Assembly (NCBI GenBank): GCA_964463375.1
Contig: CAYXBQ010000008.1
Coordinates: forward strand, 22,700 to 86,699
DNA: 64,000 nt
Direction of reading: 5' to 3'
DNA from: UMGS1696 sp964463375
Lineage (GTDB): Bacteria; Bacillota; Clostridia; Oscillospirales; CAG-272
Part shown: piece by piece, positions 50,546-59,312 of the stretch
Layout of the letters: every line of letters begins with the position of its first letter
How positions within the stretch are numbered: the first letter of the stretch is position 1
Translations under genes and position numbers: made by a program
Notes under the pieces: model-generated
Told to the model about the DNA's origin: nothing
The model's database searches: none
The model's input: only the letters and a program-made list of their open reading frames with translations

Positions 50546-51772
50546 TCAGCTTACGGCAGCCAGGTTGTTGTTTTCGATCAGGTTGGCCCAGTTGTAGACC
50601 ACCAGCACCCGGTCGCAGTCGTATTCGGCAACATAGTCCGAAATGTTCGCTACCTTCGCCGCTAAGTTGATGATCACGATATCAAAGTGCTGGCACAGGT
50701 ACGGCACCAAAGTATGGGCGAAGGAGTCCTTCACCACAAGCAGCCGGGGACGGCCGATATTGCCATCGCCTAAGAATACCGTCTGTTCGTTGTGGGTACC
50801 GGAGAGAAATGCGGCGTATTTGTCCTTTTGGGTCAGGTAGTCACGATCCAGCCAGCCGGTGTAGGTCTTGTAGGCTTCCTTCACGGAGGTGGGCTTGCCG
50901 TCCTCCCCCTTCACCTGCTTGGTGGACAGGCAGGATGTGGTGAACTGGTCTTCGTTGCCCACCGTCCAAACCTCCAGCGTCTCCGGTTCAACAAACTTGT
51001 AGCCACCCTTTGACCAGGTGGTGCCGTAGAAATCTTCCACTTTTTCCACTGTGAAGCTGTCTATGGGCAGAATATCGCCCGCCATACCAAAGGAATCCAT
51101 GATCTCGCAGTAGGCCAGGTACGCACCATAGGCGGTCCAGTGGTGGTCGGTGCGCAGGTAGACCGACTCGCCGACATCGTATTTTTCCCGCATCATGGGC
51201 AGCAGATCGATGTACCCGGCCTCCGGTGCCATGGTGTCTGCGATCTGCCGGTGCAGGGCATCGCTGATCTCTGTGGGATACGAAAAGGCAGAGGCGGCTA
51301 CGTCAATGGTACGGGGCGGCAGGATCGTGGTCACCGGTACCGTGGCATTTTTGGCAAAGGCGTTGAGTCCTTCGATAGACTGGGTCACGGTGTCTGCAAA
51401 GAAATAGTCCATGTCCGCCACCCGTTCCAGCCGGCTTTTATACATGGTGAACAGCCGCACAGCCAGTTGATCGTTTTCCCCCAGCAGCACGCCGTTGTTC
51501 TCCGCTTTCCCCTGCGCCAGCTCTACCACGCTCTTGACTCCTACAAGGGAATTGCGTGCCGGGAACTGGTCGGCAAAGTATTCGTTGATCTTGGAGGAGA
51601 AGCTGCCGTCTACCAGTGCGGCCCAGGAGAACTTGGGGAAGGTGGTGAGTGAGCGGTTTTCTTCCTCGGAGAAATCACTGTCCGGCACCGCCACAAAGGC
51701 AACAGCAAAGGCAAACAGGATGCAGGCGAACAGAGCCGAGGTCGCTATATTGATGATCTTTTGAAATTTCAT
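50546..51772 (-). CDS. DHHW-family (AlgX/AlgJ-like) protein
   Basis: A 408-aa protein with an N-terminal signal anchor (residues ~8-30), EEENRSLTTFPKFS typical of DHHW proteins, YLRTDHHWTAYGAYLAY with the His dyad, and LLVVKDSFAHTLVPYL with the nucleophilic Ser. It should act outside the membrane with the MBOAT protein. SD AAGGAGG; starts 13 nt after the MBOAT stop. Confidence 0.88.
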   Translation of the reverse strand: MKFQKIINIATSALFACILFAFAVAFVAVPDSDFSEEENRSLTTFPKFSWAALVDGSFSSKINEYFADQFPARNSLVGVKSVVELAQGKAENNGVLLGENDQLAVRLFTMYKSRLERVADMDYFFADTVTQSIEGLNAFAKNATVPVTTILPPRTIDVAASAFSYPTEISDALHRQIADTMAPEAGYIDLLPMMREKYDVGESVYLRTDHHWTAYGAYLAYCEIMDSFGMAGDILPIDSFTVEKVEDFYGTTWSKGGYKFVEPETLEVWTVGNEDQFTTSCLSTKQVKGEDGKPTSVKEAYKTYTGWLDRDYLTQKDKYAAFLSGTHNEQTVFLGDGNIGRPRLLVVKDSFAHTLVPYLCQHFDIVIINLAAKVANISDYVAEYDCDRVLVVYNWANLIENNNLAAVS

Positions 51773-51784
51773 ATGCCTGCCTCC

Positions 51785-53284
51785 TTAGAAAATAAAGTAC
51801 AAGAACGGACTGAAGGTGGAGTCTACCAGGTACGCCACGCAGATCATGAAGATGGCAAAGGTCAGTACCGTGGTCACCACAGCCATGGTCTTGGCACGGA
51901 CGCCGGTCACAGGCTCGTCCATTTCGATGGGTTCCTCTGTGCCGTCCTCCCGAATGGCACCAATGCGGATCCAGTCCACGGTACAGAGCTTGTCCCACAG
52001 CTTTTTCGGCAGTGGCGTAGAACCGATGGCAGCGAGCAGCAGCAGGGGCAGGCCATGCAGGATCTGGTATCCCACGGTGGGGGTACAGAACGAGGAGGTG
52101 CCAATGCCAAAGAGAGAACCAAAGCAGCGCAGTCCGGCAGATGCATCGGTGTAGGAGAAGATGATCCAGCCGAAGCCAATGAGAAGTAAGGCATACAGGT
52201 GCTGCACCACAGCGGGGGTCTTCTTCAAGGCTTTGAGCAGGAAGGTTTTTTCCAGCATTAAGATGATCCCGAAGTACACGCCCCAGAGGATGTAGTTCCA
52301 GCTTGCGCCGTGCCAGAAGCCGGTGAGGAACCACACGATGGCGATGTTCCGATACTGCTTCAGCTTGCCCACCCGGTTGCCGCCCAGGGGGATGTACACA
52401 TATTCCTTGAACCAGGTGCCCAGGGACATATGCCACCGCCGCCAGAATTCGGTGATGGATTTGGAGATATAGGGATAGTTGAAGTTTTCTAGGAAGCGGA
52501 AGCCGATCATACGACCCAGGCCAATGGCCATATCGGAGTAGCCGGAGAAGTCGTAGTAGATGTGCAGGGTGTAGAAGATCATGACCATCCAGGCACCGGC
52601 AGTGGTATCTGCTAAACCATCCGTTGCTTTGAAATATTCGTAGTACGCAGCGCAGGCATCGCCGATGATGATTTTTTTGGCAAGGCCAATGACGAAGCGG
52701 CGTGTACCGGAGCCAAACAGGTCGATGGTCTCCTTCCGCAGCATAAGCTGGTCATCCACGTCCCGGTAGCGCACGATGGGTCCGGCAATGAGCTGGGGGA
52801 ACAGGGTGACATAGGTACCAAAGGCAACAAAGTTCTTCTGCACATCCGTCTGTCCCCGGTACAGGTCGATGGTGTAGGACATGATCTGGAAGGTGTAGAA
52901 GGAGATCCCGATGGGCAGCTTCAGACCTTCGATGGGCGCGATCACGTCGGTCAGGAAGGGCAGGAGCCGCAGGTTTTCGATAAAGAAGTTACAGTACTTG
53001 AAGAATAAGAGAGAGGCTAAGTTGGCGCAGAGAGACAGGGTCATGAACAGCCTTGCCTTCTTTATATTGCTCTCTCGATATTTGGCGATAAAGAAGCCGA
53101 ATATGTAGGCTTCCAGGATCGAGGCCAGCATGACCAGGATGTACAGCGGCTCGCCCCATCCGTAGAACAGCATACTGACGATGAACAGCACCCAGTTCCG
53201 GTATTTCATATTGGGGATGAGATAGTACAGAAACAGGGTGACCGCTAAGTATGCGAACAGGAATAGCAGGGATGAAAATACCAT
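51785..53284 (-). CDS. MBOAT-family O-acyltransferase (AlgI-like)
   Basis: A 499-aa polytopic membrane protein. LPIGISFYTFQIMSYTIDLYRG, FPQLIAGPIVRYRD, SITEFWRRWHMSLGTWFKEY and FLTGFWHGASWNYI, whose His is the catalytic MBOAT residue, are all present. It moves acetyl groups across the membrane for the SGNH partners. SD AGGAGC, ATG 53284. Confidence 0.92.
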   Translation of the reverse strand: MVFSSLLFLFAYLAVTLFLYYLIPNMKYRNWVLFIVSMLFYGWGEPLYILVMLASILEAYIFGFFIAKYRESNIKKARLFMTLSLCANLASLLFFKYCNFFIENLRLLPFLTDVIAPIEGLKLPIGISFYTFQIMSYTIDLYRGQTDVQKNFVAFGTYVTLFPQLIAGPIVRYRDVDDQLMLRKETIDLFGSGTRRFVIGLAKKIIIGDACAAYYEYFKATDGLADTTAGAWMVMIFYTLHIYYDFSGYSDMAIGLGRMIGFRFLENFNYPYISKSITEFWRRWHMSLGTWFKEYVYIPLGGNRVGKLKQYRNIAIVWFLTGFWHGASWNYILWGVYFGIILMLEKTFLLKALKKTPAVVQHLYALLLIGFGWIIFSYTDASAGLRCFGSLFGIGTSSFCTPTVGYQILHGLPLLLLAAIGSTPLPKKLWDKLCTVDWIRIGAIREDGTEEPIEMDEPVTGVRAKTMAVVTTVLTFAIFMICVAYLVDSTFSPFLYFIF

Positions 53285-53324
53285 GGATTTGCTCCTATGT
53301 TGATCAGATTATTTTCTGCGGTGC

Positions 53325-53858
53325 TTATTTGCCGATGGCAGTCTCGATGTCCTTTGTGATGGCATCCACGTCGTAGGAGATCACATAGTACACATAGTCG
53401 CCGTGCTTGGCGATGGTGGCAGCTTCCAGGGTGGGCACGTCCATGTCGGGATAGCCGGAGTCGGCCTTGGCGATCTTATCGTCGATGCGGCTCTGGAAAT
53501 ACTGCATCAGGGTATCGGCGTAGGTGGTATCGTTCATCTTGAACAGACCTACGTCGATGAACACATTGGGGTTGGATTCGTCGATATATACACAGTATTC
53601 GTCCACCTTGGTGAAGTCCGGCACGTCTACGGCATCGCCATAGTAGCCCATGATCAGGTCATCGTCTAAGTATTCGCCCAGCTCCGTTGAGGAGGAGGTG
53701 AACACAAAGCCGTCGGTAAGGCTGTAGTCCGCTACCACGGTCTGGATCACCTCGTCTACGTTGACCGTAACAGGTGTGGTGTTTTCATTGGGGGTGGTGC
53801 CGCCGCAGCTTGTCAGGATGGCTGCCAAAAGGATCGTTGTCAAAAGTGTTTTTTTCAT
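53325..53858 (-). CDS. DUF4358 lipoprotein
   Basis: A 177-aa protein with lipobox LTSC and a DUF4358-type body (YCVYIDESNPNVFIDVGLFKMND). DUF4358 genes commonly accompany MBOAT/DHHW loci in Clostridia; role unknown. First gene of the acetylation operon; SD GAGG, ATG 53858 (the frame extends upstream through the promoter). Confidence 0.8.
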   Translation of the reverse strand: MKKTLLTTILLAAILTSCGGTTPNENTTPVTVNVDEVIQTVVADYSLTDGFVFTSSSTELGEYLDDDLIMGYYGDAVDVPDFTKVDEYCVYIDESNPNVFIDVGLFKMNDTTYADTLMQYFQSRIDDKIAKADSGYPDMDVPTLEAATIAKHGDYVYYVISYDVDAITKDIETAIGK

Positions 53859-53900
53859 AAAAACCTCGTTTAAAGTAGAATGTGAAAATAGCCTATACCT

Positions 53901-53929
53901 ATTATACACAAGGGGGTGGGTTTTGTCAA
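53901..53929 (-). promoter_or_regulatory. Promoter of the surface acetylation operon
   Basis: Minus strand: TTGACA (53929-53924), 17-nt spacer, TATAAT (53906-53901): consensus. Confidence 0.9.
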
Positions 53930-53985
53930 TATTGATGTGCATAGAATTCGGTGAAATCCGGATATTTTGTGACAATTACGGGACT

Positions 53986-54642
53986 TTATCGATAGGACTC
54001 CAGCAGCGTACAGATCGTTTTGCGCACGTTTTCCACCTTAACAGAGAAGTCTTTTTCGGCGGCGATGCGGTATAGGTGGGGGTGATCCTGCCAGGCAGCG
54101 TAGGCATTCTCGGCGGTGACCAGCACTTCCTCTCGACTGGACTCCAACCGGTGCGCATTGCCCTCCTGTACATCGAAGGGGATGGTGGAGAGGGTGGCGG
54201 CGGAATCCAAATACAGCACGGCCTGGTAACGTCCCAGCAGTCGGCGGCGGGAATAGTCAAAGCTGCGGCAGATGGTGTCAAAGGTCTCTCGCCGGATATA
54301 GGCACCACCGTCGCACAGGCCACGGTCGCACAGCAGCACCACCGGCAGACCGGTCGCCTTTGCTTGGGGCAGCAGCTTTCGGAAGGCACGGTTCTCGTTT
54401 TGCAGCTGGTGCCGGAAGACGGTGTGCTGGAAGGCGGTCTGTCCCCAGCGGTCTGGGGTGTAGCCTTTTTCCAGCAGGATGGTGGCACATTCGGGAACGA
54501 TGGCGGTGGGAAAATCCCAGGTGGAGATGGTATCCTGTAGGGCAGCAAGGACATGGCTTTTTCCGGCGGCAGCACCACCGGTCAATACGATCCGAACGAC
54601 CCGGCGCAGTGCCGTGCGGGGGAGAGGATTTTTGTTAGGCAT
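53986..54642 (-). CDS. AAA_28-type P-loop ATPase/kinase
   Basis: A 218-aa soluble protein. P-loop LTGGAAAGKSHV near residue 25, LLCDRGLCDGGAYI Walker B-like segment, and RLLGRYQAVLYLDSAA. This matches AAA_28 / NadR-kinase-like ATPases, which phosphorylate small molecules or act in lipid-phosphoinositide contexts in eukaryotes; substrate unknown here. SD AAGGAG, ATG 54642. No partner gene is seen. Confidence 0.75.
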   Translation of the reverse strand: MPNKNPLPRTALRRVVRIVLTGGAAAGKSHVLAALQDTISTWDFPTAIVPECATILLEKGYTPDRWGQTAFQHTVFRHQLQNENRAFRKLLPQAKATGLPVVLLCDRGLCDGGAYIRRETFDTICRSFDYSRRRLLGRYQAVLYLDSAATLSTIPFDVQEGNAHRLESSREEVLVTAENAYAAWQDHPHLYRIAAEKDFSVKVENVRKTICTLLESYR

Positions 54643-54674
54643 AGGAAGGGGTCTCCTTGTATATATTTTTCTTT

Positions 54675-54703
54675 TATGATACCACAGATGCACCGGAAAT
54701 GCA
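54675..54703 (-). promoter_or_regulatory. Promoter of the AAA_28 ATPase gene
   Basis: Minus strand: TTGCAT (54703-54698), 17-nt spacer ending GTGG, TATCAT (54680-54675). Confidence 0.7.
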
Positions 54704-54787
54704 AGGGGCACCGGAAGAAAGCGCATCTATAAAGAGGAAGAAAACGTTTTATTTCCGGCGAGTCTGTGCCTGTTCACAAAAAAGCTC

Positions 54788-54816
54788 TTGACATTCGCCG
54801 GTTTGTGGGGTATGAT
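54788..54816 (+). promoter_or_regulatory. Promoter of the nitroreductase gene
   Basis: TTGACA (54788-54793), 17-nt spacer, TATGAT (54811-54816). Confidence 0.82.
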
Positions 54817-54854
54817 AATGGGGAATACGACTGAGCTTGAAAGGATGTATACAT

Positions 54855-55436
54855 ATGTTACGTGATCTTGTGCTGGAAAATCGCAGCTATCGGAGCTTTG
54901 ATGAAAATTACCCGGTGACCAGAGAAATGCTGTTGGATTGGGTGGACAATGCTCGGCTGGTGCCCTCGGCTGTCAATGCGCAGCCCTTGAAGTATCGGCT
55001 GGTGGACACAAAGGTCGGTGTGGAAAAGCTGCTGCCCCATACGGCGTGGGCCGGTGCGCTGAAGGACATCAAGCTGCCGCCGGAGGGACACCATCCCACT
55101 GCCTTTGTGGTGATCTGCCACGATACCACCGTGCGGGAAAATCCGAACGCCTCGGCTACCGACGTGGGCATTGCCGCTATGACACTGCTGTTGTCTGCTA
55201 CAGAGGCGGGCTATGGTGGGTGCATGATCGGTGCCTTTGACCGGGAGCGAGTGGGCGAGGTGCTGCGGATCCCGGAGAAGTTCGTGCCGGTGCTGCTGGT
55301 GGCACTGGGCAAGCCGGATGATATGGTGTTCCTGACCGAACCCAAGGATCCAAACAATGTGATCTACTACCGGGACGACCACAACCTGCACTTTGTCCCC
55401 AAACGGAAGCTGGAGGATATTCTCATCGAGGGTTGA
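54855..55436 (+). CDS. Nitroreductase-family FMN protein
   Basis: A 193-aa protein. NRSYRSFDENYPVTREMLL and SAVNAQPLKYRLV hold FMN-binding residues; DVGIAAMTLLLSATEAGYGGCMIGAF and VALGKPDD complete the family pattern. Such enzymes reduce nitro or quinone compounds with NAD(P)H; the real substrate is unknown. ATG 54855 has AAAGGATG upstream, better than TTG 54837. Confidence 0.9.
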   Translation: MLRDLVLENRSYRSFDENYPVTREMLLDWVDNARLVPSAVNAQPLKYRLVDTKVGVEKLLPHTAWAGALKDIKLPPEGHHPTAFVVICHDTTVRENPNASATDVGIAAMTLLLSATEAGYGGCMIGAFDRERVGEVLRIPEKFVPVLLVALGKPDDMVFLTEPKDPNNVIYYRDDHNLHFVPKRKLEDILIEG

Positions 55437-55438
55437 TT

Positions 55439-55486
55439 CGATGATCGTATCTTGATTCGATGGATCGATGGTTGATACGATCATCG
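55439..55486 (+). repeat. 13-bp perfect inverted repeat after the nitroreductase gene
   Basis: CGATGATCGTATC (55439-55451) and GATACGATCATCG (55474-55486), with GATTCGAT/GATCGAT words filling the loop. Possibly a terminator (ATTTTATT follows) or a regulator site. Confidence 0.7.
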
Positions 55487-55517
55487 TATCGTGATTTTAT
55501 TATTAAAAACTGAGCTT

Positions 55518-56039
55518 ATGTATTTAGTACTTTGCGTTATATTGTTCACGGCACTGGCCTTTCTTACGGTATTGGAGCATCGGGAACGACCTGTACGATG
55601 TCTGCCCCTTGTGGAATGGATCCTTTGCGGTGTGGGGGTACTGCTGCATCCGATACTATTGCTGGTGCTGCGTGGATTTCTCTCCACCTATCGGGAGAGC
55701 TTTGCTTCCTGGGCCTGGGACTGCGTGACTACCTATTTGCAATATGCATTGCCGGCGCTGGGGATCTTTTGTGCCATCACCTTTTTCTCGGCACTTTCTG
55801 CCATTTGGGAAAAGCGATGTGCTTCTTCTCGGTGGCGGGGACTGCGTTCGCTGTGTTCTTTGGCGGCCACCGTCGTGCTCTTTGCCATAGCGGGCTTTTT
55901 CGCTGCCACATCGGGCACGGACGAGCTGCCTCTTGCCGGATATATCCAGGCGTTGGGACTGGCGGATGGGCTGGTGCTGCGGGGGATGTACGGGATCGAG
56001 GGCATACTGCGGAAAAAGAACGGCACGTGCAGCCGATGA
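55518..56039 (+). CDS. Four-helix integral membrane protein of unknown function
   Basis: A 173-aa hydrophobic protein with about four membrane segments (starting YLVLCVILFTALAFLTVLE, VEWILCGVGVLLHPILLLV, YALPALGIFCAITFFSALSA, LAATVVLFAIAGFFAATS). No recognisable motif. No convincing ribosome site; ATG 55518 picked over GTG 55491, which lies in the hairpin. Confidence 0.6.
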   Translation: MYLVLCVILFTALAFLTVLEHRERPVRCLPLVEWILCGVGVLLHPILLLVLRGFLSTYRESFASWAWDCVTTYLQYALPALGIFCAITFFSALSAIWEKRCASSRWRGLRSLCSLAATVVLFAIAGFFAATSGTDELPLAGYIQALGLADGLVLRGMYGIEGILRKKNGTCSR

Positions 56040-56126
56040 GCGATGCTGTCTGTGTCGGACATGTGATTTTTCTGCGTAGAATTTTCGAAAGTTTCGCTCT
56101 CCTGCCCTCGAAAGCACAAAAAACGG

Positions 56127-56155
56127 TTGCTTTTTGGCAGTGGTTGTGGTACAAT
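56127..56155 (+). promoter_or_regulatory. Promoter of the 56224 gene
   Basis: TTGCTT (56127-56132), 17-nt spacer ending GTGG, TACAAT (56150-56155). Confidence 0.65.
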
Positions 56156-56223
56156 ATAGGATAATATACGAATGCTGCATAAGACTATTTTGCTGCAAAT
56201 CCAAATCAGAAAGGGATCCTCCC

Positions 56224-57174
56224 ATGAACACAAAACGTCGCATCTGCCATCTTTTGACTTTCTGTCTGACGCTGGCACTGCTTGTTTCCGTTATCGGTTT
56301 GCCGGTGACGGCCTCGTCTGCCAATGTGACCATCACAGAGACGGTCAACATTGCGCAGGCCAATAAAAATATGGAAGGCCATGGGTATTCCTGGGCCAAC
56401 CGGTACGATATTCTGACACTGGACGGCATCCACCTGGATACCACCTCGGACTATGGTCTTCGTCTGCCCAAGAACTGCACCGTGGTGCTCAAGGGCGACA
56501 ACTACATCAAGGCTTCTCGCTATGCGATGTCCTGCGCCGGCACTGTCGTTTTCAAGGGCGACGGCAAGCTGACGCTGGAAGCCGGCGAGATCGGGCTGTA
56601 CATCTATGCAGAGGATGGTACCCAGAAGGTGCGGTTGCTGGATGGTACCTATGAGATCCATGCGGGGGATTATGGCGTGTTTTCCACAGCTTCTGATTTC
56701 TCCTTCGTGGATGGGTCTATGCACATCACTGTGGACAACGAAGAAGGCGCGGCTGTGTCCGGGCGGATCGTGAACCTGCTGGGTGGATCCTTTACGGCGA
56801 ACAACGCAGTGGAAGCGTCCCATATGCTGATCGTAGAGGGCGTGAACCTGGACATCACGGCACCCAAAGCGGCATTGTCTGCCAAGAACCTGACGGTGGA
56901 GGACATTGCGCTGACCGCCGGCGGTGCGGCTATTGCGGAATATGCCGACCAGACCCAGATAAACGGGAGATCCACTGCCAAGCGTGTGCGTCCTTCCGTG
57001 ATCTTTGGGGAAAACGTGAACGGCGTGGTGGACTATGTTTGTCTGGCGGCGGCGATCTTGCTCCTTGCGGCACTGGTGGTGGTACCGGTACTGCGGAAGA
57101 AAAAGAAGGCGGCAGCACTGCTGGCCCGGTTGGAGACGGAAAATCCCGATGCGGCAGCGGTACTGAAGCGATAA
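56224..57174 (+). CDS. Membrane-anchored surface protein, carbohydrate-binding/beta-helix type
   Basis: A 316-aa protein: signal peptide to ~30, a body of short beta-strand repeats (VVLKGDNYIKASRYAMSCAGTV, LTLEAGEIGLYIYAED, FSFVDGSMHITVDNE) like the carbohydrate-binding-domain-containing surface proteins of Clostridia, then a C-terminal membrane helix (residues ~270-290, LAAAILLLAALVVVPVL) followed by KKKK. No sortase motif, so the tail anchors it directly. SD AAAGGGATCC; promoter 70 nt upstream. Confidence 0.72.
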   Translation: MNTKRRICHLLTFCLTLALLVSVIGLPVTASSANVTITETVNIAQANKNMEGHGYSWANRYDILTLDGIHLDTTSDYGLRLPKNCTVVLKGDNYIKASRYAMSCAGTVVFKGDGKLTLEAGEIGLYIYAEDGTQKVRLLDGTYEIHAGDYGVFSTASDFSFVDGSMHITVDNEEGAAVSGRIVNLLGGSFTANNAVEASHMLIVEGVNLDITAPKAALSAKNLTVEDIALTAGGAAIAEYADQTQINGRSTAKRVRPSVIFGENVNGVVDYVCLAAAILLLAALVVVPVLRKKKKAAALLARLETENPDAAAVLKR

Positions 57175-57200
57175 TATTTCAATTACGTTCAAAAAATAGT

Positions 57201-57255
57201 GCGGTATACGATGGAGAGATTTGTAACAGAATGTCGGATTGTATGCCGCTTTTTT
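57201..57255 (+). terminator. Long-loop terminator/attenuator before the ADP-ribosylglycohydrolase-like gene
   Basis: GCGGTATAC (57201-57209) pairs with GTATGCCGC (57241-57249, one G.T) and TTTTTT follows, ending 6 nt before the ribosome site of the next gene. No promoter was found between hairpin and gene, so transcription must pass through it. Confidence 0.6.
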
Positions 57256-57269
57256 CGTAGGAGGTTACT

Positions 57270-59240
57270 ATGCAAAGGACACTATCCTGGGAGACCTATT
57301 ATGACAAGGTGTACGGCTGCTTTTTGGGCAAGTGCATCGGCGGTACGGCGGGAGGACCTGCGGAGGGGCGCAAGGAGCTGCTGGATTATCCGCTGGACGA
57401 ATCGCTGCTGCATATGTGTTTGCCCAACGATGACTTAGACTTGCAGATCCTGTGGCTGGAGCTGATCGAGGACAAGGGCTACTCCATCACGGCACGGGAC
57501 ATGGCAGACGAATTCTATCATAAAGTCCCCTATGGCCCCGGCGAATATGCGTATTTCCAGACCAGCTATGCCAAGGGGATCTATCCGCCGCTGTCCGGGA
57601 GGTACAACAATCGCTACTACAAAAATGGCATGGGCTGTCCCATTCGGTCGGAGATCTGGGCGTGCCTGTTCCCCGGTGCGGACGAGACCAGACGAAAGTA
57701 TGTAGAAATGGACGGTTCTCTGGATCACGAGCGGGATTCCATCGATGCGGAGATGTTTCTTTCCACCATCGAAAGCGAACTGTTCTTCTCTGATGATATT
57801 CGAGGCGCCATAGAGACAGCACGTGGGGTCATCCCCCAAGAGCGCAAGCTTGCCCACATGATCCGGGATACGCTGCGTTGGATCGAGGAAGGGTACGAAT
57901 GGCAAATGGTACGGGGACTGATCCTGCGGCACTATGGACACGCGGACTGCACGAATATGTACCAAAACGTGGGCTTTGTGCTGCTGACGCTGCTGTACGG
58001 CAAGGAAGACCTGCGGGAGACGATCCGGCTGGGGCTGGCCTGCGGTTATGACACCGACTGCATTTGTGCCACGGCGGCATCCATTTTGGGGATCGTGCGG
58101 GGGGCAAAGTGGCTGCTACGTCAGGACGGCATGACCGACACGGGGCTGAATATCGAGGTGGGTACACGCCGGAAGAACGGTTCCATTGCGGAGCTGGCAC
58201 AGGATGTGTGCATGGTGGGGATCCAAAACGGGTGCTTTGCCGATGTGGTGCCCATCACGGATGCGCCCGGAGTACAGGCTCCCATCCCCACCCAGGATCG
58301 GACACCGTTTATTGAAGTGTGTGCGGAGTACCGTGTGGACCCCACCATGCCGGAGGATCCCACGATCTCTCCCCTTGGTCCCACGGAATTCATGCTGGAG
58401 CTGACCAGCCATATGACAGCGGCAAATAAGGTACAGCTTACGATCACGCCACCGGAAGGCATTGCGGTCACACCGACCGAGCTTACTCTGACGATGCTGC
58501 CGGGTGAGGTGGTAAAACTGGCGTGCCGGGCGTGGGTACTGCCGGAGACAAAGGTGCTTTGGCAGAAAAATCTGTTCCGGGTGACGCTGACCGGTGCCTT
58601 TGGTGTAGTCGAGGACAGCTTTGGACTTGCCGGACGGGATGTATGGACCCACTACGGACCGTTTCTTGCCAACAACAAGGATATTTCCCACGTGCCGCCG
58701 GAAGCTGCATATGGTAGCCATCTGCCCATCGAGCCGGGGGAAAACGGGTATGACGTGACAAGAGAGTTCCACTTAGGCGGTATTGCCGACATCCATCGTG
58801 CCTTTGCGGATGAGACGGAGCCTTTTGTAGAGGTGCATCCGCTGCAGGAGGATCCGGTGCATGCTGCTGCCTTTTTGCCGGAGTCGGTGGCCATGCCGGA
58901 GGATCTCTTTGATACAGCGAAGGTACAGTCGTATGAAGGACCCCACATCGATTATTTTGTACGCAAGCTCGTGTCGCCGGAGGAGCGGACGGTGGAGGTA
59001 GCGGTCGGGCATACGGCGCCGTTCCAGCTGTGGATCAATGGGCAGAAGATCGGCGAAAGCGACGAGACCAAATGGTGGACGCTGGAAAACAGGCACTTCG
59101 CGGTCAAGCTGCGTGAAGGGGAGAACACGGTGATCTTGAAGTGTGCCCAGCAGTCGGATCATGCGAAATATTCCATCATATGGCGTGGTCAGTCGTGGCG
59201 TATGCGGCAGTACACGGACTTTGGCTCGGTGATCCGGTGA
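57270..59240 (+). CDS. ADP-ribosylglycohydrolase-fold protein with C-terminal beta domains
   Basis: A 656-aa protein. YGCFLGKCIGGTAGGPAEG, LPNDDLDLQILWLE (metal-site Asp pair) and CGYDTDCICATAASILGI match the ADP-ribosylglycohydrolase (DraG/MacroD-independent ADPRH) fold to about residue 340. The rest (~340-656) is beta-rich, ending in a carbohydrate-binding-like VGHTAPFQLWINGQKIGES module. This long form in gut bacteria is probably glycan-related rather than ADP-ribose specific (inference). No signal peptide. SD GTAGGAGG, ATG 57270. Confidence 0.78.
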   Translation: MQRTLSWETYYDKVYGCFLGKCIGGTAGGPAEGRKELLDYPLDESLLHMCLPNDDLDLQILWLELIEDKGYSITARDMADEFYHKVPYGPGEYAYFQTSYAKGIYPPLSGRYNNRYYKNGMGCPIRSEIWACLFPGADETRRKYVEMDGSLDHERDSIDAEMFLSTIESELFFSDDIRGAIETARGVIPQERKLAHMIRDTLRWIEEGYEWQMVRGLILRHYGHADCTNMYQNVGFVLLTLLYGKEDLRETIRLGLACGYDTDCICATAASILGIVRGAKWLLRQDGMTDTGLNIEVGTRRKNGSIAELAQDVCMVGIQNGCFADVVPITDAPGVQAPIPTQDRTPFIEVCAEYRVDPTMPEDPTISPLGPTEFMLELTSHMTAANKVQLTITPPEGIAVTPTELTLTMLPGEVVKLACRAWVLPETKVLWQKNLFRVTLTGAFGVVEDSFGLAGRDVWTHYGPFLANNKDISHVPPEAAYGSHLPIEPGENGYDVTREFHLGGIADIHRAFADETEPFVEVHPLQEDPVHAAAFLPESVAMPEDLFDTAKVQSYEGPHIDYFVRKLVSPEERTVEVAVGHTAPFQLWINGQKIGESDETKWWTLENRHFAVKLREGENTVILKCAQQSDHAKYSIIWRGQSWRMRQYTDFGSVIR

Positions 59241-59260
59241 AAAACGAAAAGTTAGAAATA

Positions 59261-59300
59261 AAAAATGGGTGTAGAGCTTGTGGGTTCTACATCCATTTTT
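59261..59300 (+). terminator. Bidirectional terminator between convergent genes
   Basis: AAAAATGGGTGTAG (59261-59274) pairs with CTACATCCATTTTT (59287-59300), one G.T. Confidence 0.85.
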
Positions 59301-59312
59301 GTTTTTATTGGA

